From positions 558,001-622,000 of the forward strand of contig CAVTCF010000002.1 of assembly GCA_963733265.1 (NCBI GenBank): DNA of 64,000 bases, read 5' to 3'. The notes below the pieces were generated by a model. That model was not told the DNA's origin. It saw nothing but the letters and a program-made list of their open reading frames with translations, and ran no database searches. This document shows, piece by piece, positions 59,547-64,000 of this stretch (position 1 is its first letter; each line of letters opens with the position of its first letter). Made by a program: the position numbers and the translations under genes. The DNA comes from PALSA-1006 sp963733265. GTDB lineage: Bacteria > Pseudomonadota > Gammaproteobacteria > Burkholderiales > Gallionellaceae.

Positions 59547-62500
59547 TCAAAGTGAAGCTTCAAATTCTTCAATCGAAACAGGTTTTCCAAACAAATATCC
59601 CTGAAATTTGTTGCATCCGTTTCCTTGAAGCAGGATAAGTTGTTGCTCAGTTTCAACGCCTTCGGCAATGACATCTAAGTTCAAACTCTGTGCCATGGCG
59701 ATGATAGTGCGCACAATAGCTTGATCATTGCTATCGACTACTAAGTCTCTGACAAATGACTGATCGATTTTAAGTTGGTCCAGCGGTAGTTTTTTTAGGT
59801 ATTGCAGCGAGGAGAAGCCAGTGCCAAAGTCATCAAGAGAAAAAAGTACCCCGATTGCTTTTAAAGCGTTCATTGTTTTAACTGTTTCTTCAATGTCTTC
59901 CAACAAGATGCTTTCAGTGGGTTCTAACTTTAGCAGTCTCGGATCAATGGAATGGCGTTGCACAGTATCCTGAACTTGCGACACAAAGTCAGCTTCGTGA
60001 AACTGCTTTGCACTCACATTGACGGATAGTGTTAAGTCTCTGGTTCGCGGGTCGTGTCGCCAAGACTTAAGTTGTGAACATGCAGTATCCAATACCCAGT
60101 GGCCAATTGCTAATATTTGCCCAGTCTCTTCTGCCAAAGGAACGAATTGTGCCGGTGAAACTATTCCTTTTTCAGGGTGCATCCAGCGAATCAGTGCTTC
60201 AGCACCTACGGGGCAGCGTGAACTGTTTACCTGTATCTGGTAGTACAACTGAAACTGCTGCATTTCGATTGCAGTATGCAATTCATTTTCAAGAGCAGCT
60301 CGTGCATTGATACTTGCTTGCATCTCGGGGTCGAAGAAACGGAGTGTATTGCGACCTGCTTTTTTAGCCTGATACATGGCAATATCGGCCTGTTTAAGCA
60401 ATTCATCTATACCCAATTCATGATTTCTGAATAATACCGCTCCAATACTGGAGGTATTGCTGTAGGCATGCCCTGCAAGTTGGTAAGGCCGATTAAATTC
60501 TTCCAATATTTTCTTGCTTATGATTTCAGTTTGAGCAGCTGCCTCAAGTAAATTTTCGTTCAAATCTTCCAACATAACGATAAATTCATCACCTCCCTGA
60601 CGCGCCACCGTATCACCTTCCCGCAAGCAAGATTCGATCCTTTGCGCGGCCTGTTGCAGAAGTTGATCACCGACATCATGTCCCAAAGTGTCGTTCAATG
60701 TCTTGAAATTATCAAGATCAAGAAACAATAATGCCCCCGTCTTTCCTGTACGCGAGCTGGTGGCAAAAGCTAGTTTTAGACGATCTATAAGTAGCCGTCG
60801 ATTGGGTAGGCGTGTAAGCGAATCATAGAATGCCAAGTGCTGAATTTCTTCTGCAGCTTCTCGACTCACGGTAATGTCGGTTAGCGTGGCAACATAATTC
60901 GTCACAATGCCAGCAGGATTCTTTACTGTAGTAATGGTCAATTTCTCTGGGTAGATTTCACCATTTTTGCGTTTGTTCCAGATTTCTCCTTCCCAGTAAC
61001 CCAAGCGATTAATGCAATCCCACATTGAAGAATAAAATTTTGCATCCTGACGTCCTGAACTGAGTATGCGAGGATTCTTGCCGACTACTTCTTCAGCAGC
61101 ATAGCCAGTAATTCTTGAAAAGGCACTGTTTACCCGCAAAATAATGCTATTCGCATCAGAGACCAGCATACCTTCTTGTGACTCGAAAGCAATCGCAGCA
61201 ATTCGTCGCTCTTCTTCTGCAAGTTTTCGATCAGTTATGTCACGGGTAATTGAAAGAATGCAAGCAAAGCCATCAATTTCAATAATTGCCGCTGACATCA
61301 GACCCCATACATTTTGGCCACTTTTGCCATTGAAGCGAGCTTCTAGATTTCTGCAGCTAGAGTTTTTTTGTAATGATTCAATCAGGCGATTCCGATCACT
61401 AGGGTCGGCCCAAATATTTAATTCCAATGACGAATGACCGATGACTTCATCACGTTGATATCCCAGAGTGTTGAGGAATGCTTCATTGACATCTAAATAA
61501 ATACCGTCGCTTAAACGATTAATATTGATAGCATCTATTGAGGTTTCAAATGCTTTTCGATATTTATCTTCGCTTTTTTTTAGAGCCTCATGCGCTGTAC
61601 GGTTTTCAGTAATATCTTGACCAATTCCGCGCATTTTGATTGGCTTGCCATTTTTGTCACGCTCTGCCTGTCCAGCTGATCGCATCCAGCGAATTTCACC
61701 AGATTGATTGATTGCGCGGAACTCAACATCGTATTTAGTTCCTTGTTCAAGATGTGCTTGCGTTGCATCAATAACCAATTTCCGGTCATCCGGAAGAACC
61801 AGTTCCAGAAAATCATTCCATGTTGGGTTTTTGATTGGAGGGAAACCCAACAATGCAATGCAATTATCAGACCATAGTTGTTTATTGTTAATCAGATCGG
61901 CTTCCCAGCTACCTATTCCCCCGACATCCTGACTTAGACGTAAAAATGTCTCACTATTATGTAGCTGCTCTAATGCAGCTTTTTGTTCGGAAATATCAAA
62001 GAAACTTGTTAGCATGGAATCTTGGTTGCCGTGATGCAGAATTTCGACTCCCACTAGGATCGTTTTTATCGATTTATCTTTACAGCAGATTTTGACTTCA
62101 ATTGGCTTAAACAACTCCCCTGAGGTCTTTGCATCCTGGTAATTGCTTTGCCATTTTTCAAGAGCCCACTTTCTGTAATTCTCTTCTGGGTAGGCACAAA
62201 CCAACCAGTCATTAAGGGTAGAAACGTCTTTTGTTGTATATCCAAAGAGGTTTACAAATGATTTGTTCAGGAAGGTTATATTCCCTTCCATGTCAACCAT
62301 GCCAAGTGGAACTGGAGAAGCTTCAAGAATTGCACTTGCTTTCGATTCACTTTCAATTAAGGCTAGTTCGAATTGCTTGCGTTCTGAGATGTCCTGAATA
62401 ACAGTATGAATATAATCAATCCCACCGATCGTTACTAAATCTACTTCCACAACACAGAATCTGATTGCACCATCACGTGCTGCTATTTCCAATTCTTTAT

Positions 62501-62765
62501 GATGAGATGAACGATTTTGCTGGAGTTCGTAAAAAATTGTTTCTCGCAAAGCAGGGTTAAAATTCAACCCAAGTTCTACAGAGTTTTTCCCTACCGCTTC
62601 AATTCTTGAAATACCGAAAAATTGTACCCAAGCATCACTAACTTCAACAAAAGCACCGTTGGGTAATTTAGCCAAGGAAACAGGAAACGGCAGTTGTCTA
62701 AACAGGGATAGAAATATCAGTTCCAGATTGTTTTCGGCTGATACCATTTTCACATTTTTGTTCAT
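59547..62765 (-). CDS. Multi-PAS diguanylate cyclase/phosphodiesterase
   Basis: 1072 residues, no membrane helix. Five PAS domains run from about 15 to 640 (each starts with motifs such as SPVPLGMVDMEGNITFLNKS, and ends with PAC segments ending DITE or DITV). A GGDEF domain follows with intact GGDEF at 724-728 and an inhibitory RxxD (REGD) nine residues before it. The EAL domain has EALIRW at 856-861, DDFGTGFSSL and AEGVETEQQ, so both activities may be present. It makes and degrades cyclic di-GMP in response to a PAS-bound signal. Monocistronic; no attached partner. Confidence 0.95.
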   Translation of the reverse strand: MNKNVKMVSAENNLELIFLSLFRQLPFPVSLAKLPNGAFVEVSDAWVQFFGISRIEAVGKNSVELGLNFNPALRETIFYELQQNRSSHHKELEIAARDGAIRFCVVEVDLVTIGGIDYIHTVIQDISERKQFELALIESESKASAILEASPVPLGMVDMEGNITFLNKSFVNLFGYTTKDVSTLNDWLVCAYPEENYRKWALEKWQSNYQDAKTSGELFKPIEVKICCKDKSIKTILVGVEILHHGNQDSMLTSFFDISEQKAALEQLHNSETFLRLSQDVGGIGSWEADLINNKQLWSDNCIALLGFPPIKNPTWNDFLELVLPDDRKLVIDATQAHLEQGTKYDVEFRAINQSGEIRWMRSAGQAERDKNGKPIKMRGIGQDITENRTAHEALKKSEDKYRKAFETSIDAININRLSDGIYLDVNEAFLNTLGYQRDEVIGHSSLELNIWADPSDRNRLIESLQKNSSCRNLEARFNGKSGQNVWGLMSAAIIEIDGFACILSITRDITDRKLAEEERRIAAIAFESQEGMLVSDANSIILRVNSAFSRITGYAAEEVVGKNPRILSSGRQDAKFYSSMWDCINRLGYWEGEIWNKRKNGEIYPEKLTITTVKNPAGIVTNYVATLTDITVSREAAEEIQHLAFYDSLTRLPNRRLLIDRLKLAFATSSRTGKTGALLFLDLDNFKTLNDTLGHDVGDQLLQQAAQRIESCLREGDTVARQGGDEFIVMLEDLNENLLEAAAQTEIISKKILEEFNRPYQLAGHAYSNTSSIGAVLFRNHELGIDELLKQADIAMYQAKKAGRNTLRFFDPEMQASINARAALENELHTAIEMQQFQLYYQIQVNSSRCPVGAEALIRWMHPEKGIVSPAQFVPLAEETGQILAIGHWVLDTACSQLKSWRHDPRTRDLTLSVNVSAKQFHEADFVSQVQDTVQRHSIDPRLLKLEPTESILLEDIEETVKTMNALKAIGVLFSLDDFGTGFSSLQYLKKLPLDQLKIDQSFVRDLVVDSNDQAIVRTIIAMAQSLNLDVIAEGVETEQQLILLQGNGCNKFQGYLFGKPVSIEEFEASL

Positions 62766-62993
62766 TTGAAAAAAATAGCAGAGTAGTTAATCTAAAACCC
62801 GATGGAATAACTTCGTTAGTTAGAACCCAATTGAAACGTGCAATGCCTAGGCGAATATATCACCAATATTTGAAAGGCGATATACGAGACCGACTTGATT
62901 GTGCAATGAAGAAGGTCAGTCGTCAGCACAAAACGGCATTTAAACTTCCAAAACAGTTCGCCATAAAGCCGACCCACACGAACATTCACTTAC

Positions 62994-64000
62994 GCCCCAG
63001 ACCGTGTAAAAACGTGAATTAATTGTACACCTGGCGCCGAGTGAAACGTTAAAGGAAGTATCGAGTAATTGTGGGAGTTTGCACATGAAGCGATTCATTC
63101 AAGGCGAAGACAGAACTCAAGCAACGATGTTTCCAGAACTGCTAGACGACTACGTAGCAGATTCCAATCCAGTTCGAGTTGTTGATGTCTTTGTGGATGA
63201 ACTTGATCTAAGCCAATTAGGTTTTGAAGGCGTCGATCCTGCGGCTACTGGGAGACCTGCATACCATCCGGCAATACTTCTCAAGATTTACATATACGGA
63301 TATTTGAATCGCATCCAATCCAGCCGTCGTCTTGAGCGTGAAGCACAACGCAATGTTGAGTTGATGTGGCTGACCGGTCGACTCATGCCGGACTTTAAAA
63401 CCATCGCCAATTTCCGCAAGGATAACGGCAAAGCCATTCGCAAAGTGTGCCGTCAGTTCGTCGTATTGTGCCAACAGTTTGGTTTATTCACAGATGCACT
63501 GGTTGCCATCGACGGGAGCAAGTTCAAGGCGGTTAACAACCGAGATCGTAACTTCACCAGTGCAAAGTTGCAGCGGCGTATGGAAGAAATCGAATCCAGC
63601 ATCAACCGGTATCTTGTAGCACTCGACACAGCAGATCGGCAAGAACCAGCCACAGCAAAGTTAAGATGCGAGAGACTGGAAGATAAGATTGCTGCATTGA
63701 AAGAGCAGATGACGGCACTCAAGGAAATCGAAGTCGCACTGAATGAAGCGCCCGACAAACAAATATCGCTCACCGATCCTGATGCCCGTTCGATGAAGAC
63801 ACGGGGTAATGGTATTGTGGGTTACAACGTTCAGACCGCTGTGGATGCTAAACATCAACTGATCGTAGCTCACGAAGTAACCAATGTTGGAAGTGATCGC
63901 GGTCAGTTAACAGTAATGGCCAAACTTGCTCAGGAAGCAATGGGAACCAAAGAACTTACTGCCATTGCAGACAGAGGCTATTTTAAAAGCGAAGACATTC
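62994..64000 (+). mobile_element. IS1182-type insertion sequence, second copy (cut by window edge)
   Basis: Left end GCCCCAGACCGTGTAAAAAC at 62994 matches the end of the first copy at 4930 with two differences. The leader to the ATG is also closely similar (GTGAAACGTTAA and TATCGAGTAATTGTG shared). The right end lies outside the window. Same orientation as the first copy. Confidence 0.88.
63085..64000 (+). CDS. IS1182-family transposase, N-terminal part
   Basis: 305 codons to the window edge, with no stop or frameshift. About 90% identical to the transposase at 5022; differences are scattered single residues (for example VDELDLSQLG for VAELDLRQLG). AIDGSKFKAVNNRD and AIADRGYFKSED are present. 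Confidence 0.95.
   Translation, partial: MKRFIQGEDRTQATMFPELLDDYVADSNPVRVVDVFVDELDLSQLGFEGVDPAATGRPAYHPAILLKIYIYGYLNRIQSSRRLEREAQRNVELMWLTGRLMPDFKTIANFRKDNGKAIRKVCRQFVVLCQQFGLFTDALVAIDGSKFKAVNNRDRNFTSAKLQRRMEEIESSINRYLVALDTADRQEPATAKLRCERLEDKIAALKEQMTALKEIEVALNEAPDKQISLTDPDARSMKTRGNGIVGYNVQTAVDAKHQLIVAHEVTNVGSDRGQLTVMAKLAQEAMGTKELTAIADRGYFKSEDI

Overview
The window most likely comes from a betaproteobacterial chromosome. The core block hfq-hflX-hflK-hflC-DUF2065-hisZ-purA is in the order typical of Betaproteobacteria. Two respiratory [NiFe] hydrogenases and a small c-type cytochrome suggest a chemolithotrophic or microaerophilic member, for example of the Gallionellaceae. The genus is an inference, because there is no rRNA or other strong marker.

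Layout. (1) 1-6640: an IS21-family element running off the left edge has truncated a DUF4139 gene. A Crp/Fnr regulator, a thiopurine methyltransferase and a complete IS1182-type element follow. (2) 6785-17852: core genes, mostly on the minus strand (purA, hisZ, hflC, hflK, hflX, hfq, two tiny genes, a tRNA-Leu(UAA) interrupted by a group I intron, cytochrome c, an AI-2E type permease, DUF3147, an EamA exporter). Two copies of an intergenic palindromic repeat lie between the hfl genes. (3) 17849-31750: the hydrogen region. A minus-strand Hyb-type cluster (hybO-A-B-C-D, hypC/hybG, and a detached hybE) and a plus-strand Hya-type cluster (hyaABC) flank selO. The Hya small subunit has the six-cysteine pattern of oxygen-tolerant enzymes; the Hyb small subunit does not. 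Both operons are preceded by a sigma-54-like TGGCAC-N5-TTGT element. A toxin-antitoxin pair and a MITE-like element separate hypC from hybE.

(4) 32106-64000: an accessory island. It begins with the 3' half of a tRNA-Glu gene next to a tyrosine integrase, as expected for integration at a tRNA gene. It carries BrnT/BrnA, an IS21 remnant, a RIT element (three tandem tyrosine recombinases, the third internally deleted) inserted in a small DNA-binding gene, a plasmid or phage replication-like gene, an HsdR remnant, a Fic protein whose catalytic His position is Gln, and a 383-codon integrase gene split by an IS21 and an IS30 element (the reading frame is restored exactly when both are removed with one target duplication each). 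Degraded genes follow (DUF2779, WYL regulator), then two related glycine-zipper membrane-protein genes with a shared leader.

The most interesting part is 51450-56882: three tightly packed genes encoding a Sel1-repeat histidine-kinase-like protein, a receiver-domain protein with a HEPN-like RNxxxH motif, and a large protein with an unusual NUDIX domain. A separate HEPN-like gene, MqsR/MqsA and a five-PAS GGDEF-EAL protein follow. In that setting the three genes look like a two-component-style defence module; the described system closest in logic is Detocs, but the parts differ. A second, about 90% similar IS1182 copy in the same orientation runs off the right edge.
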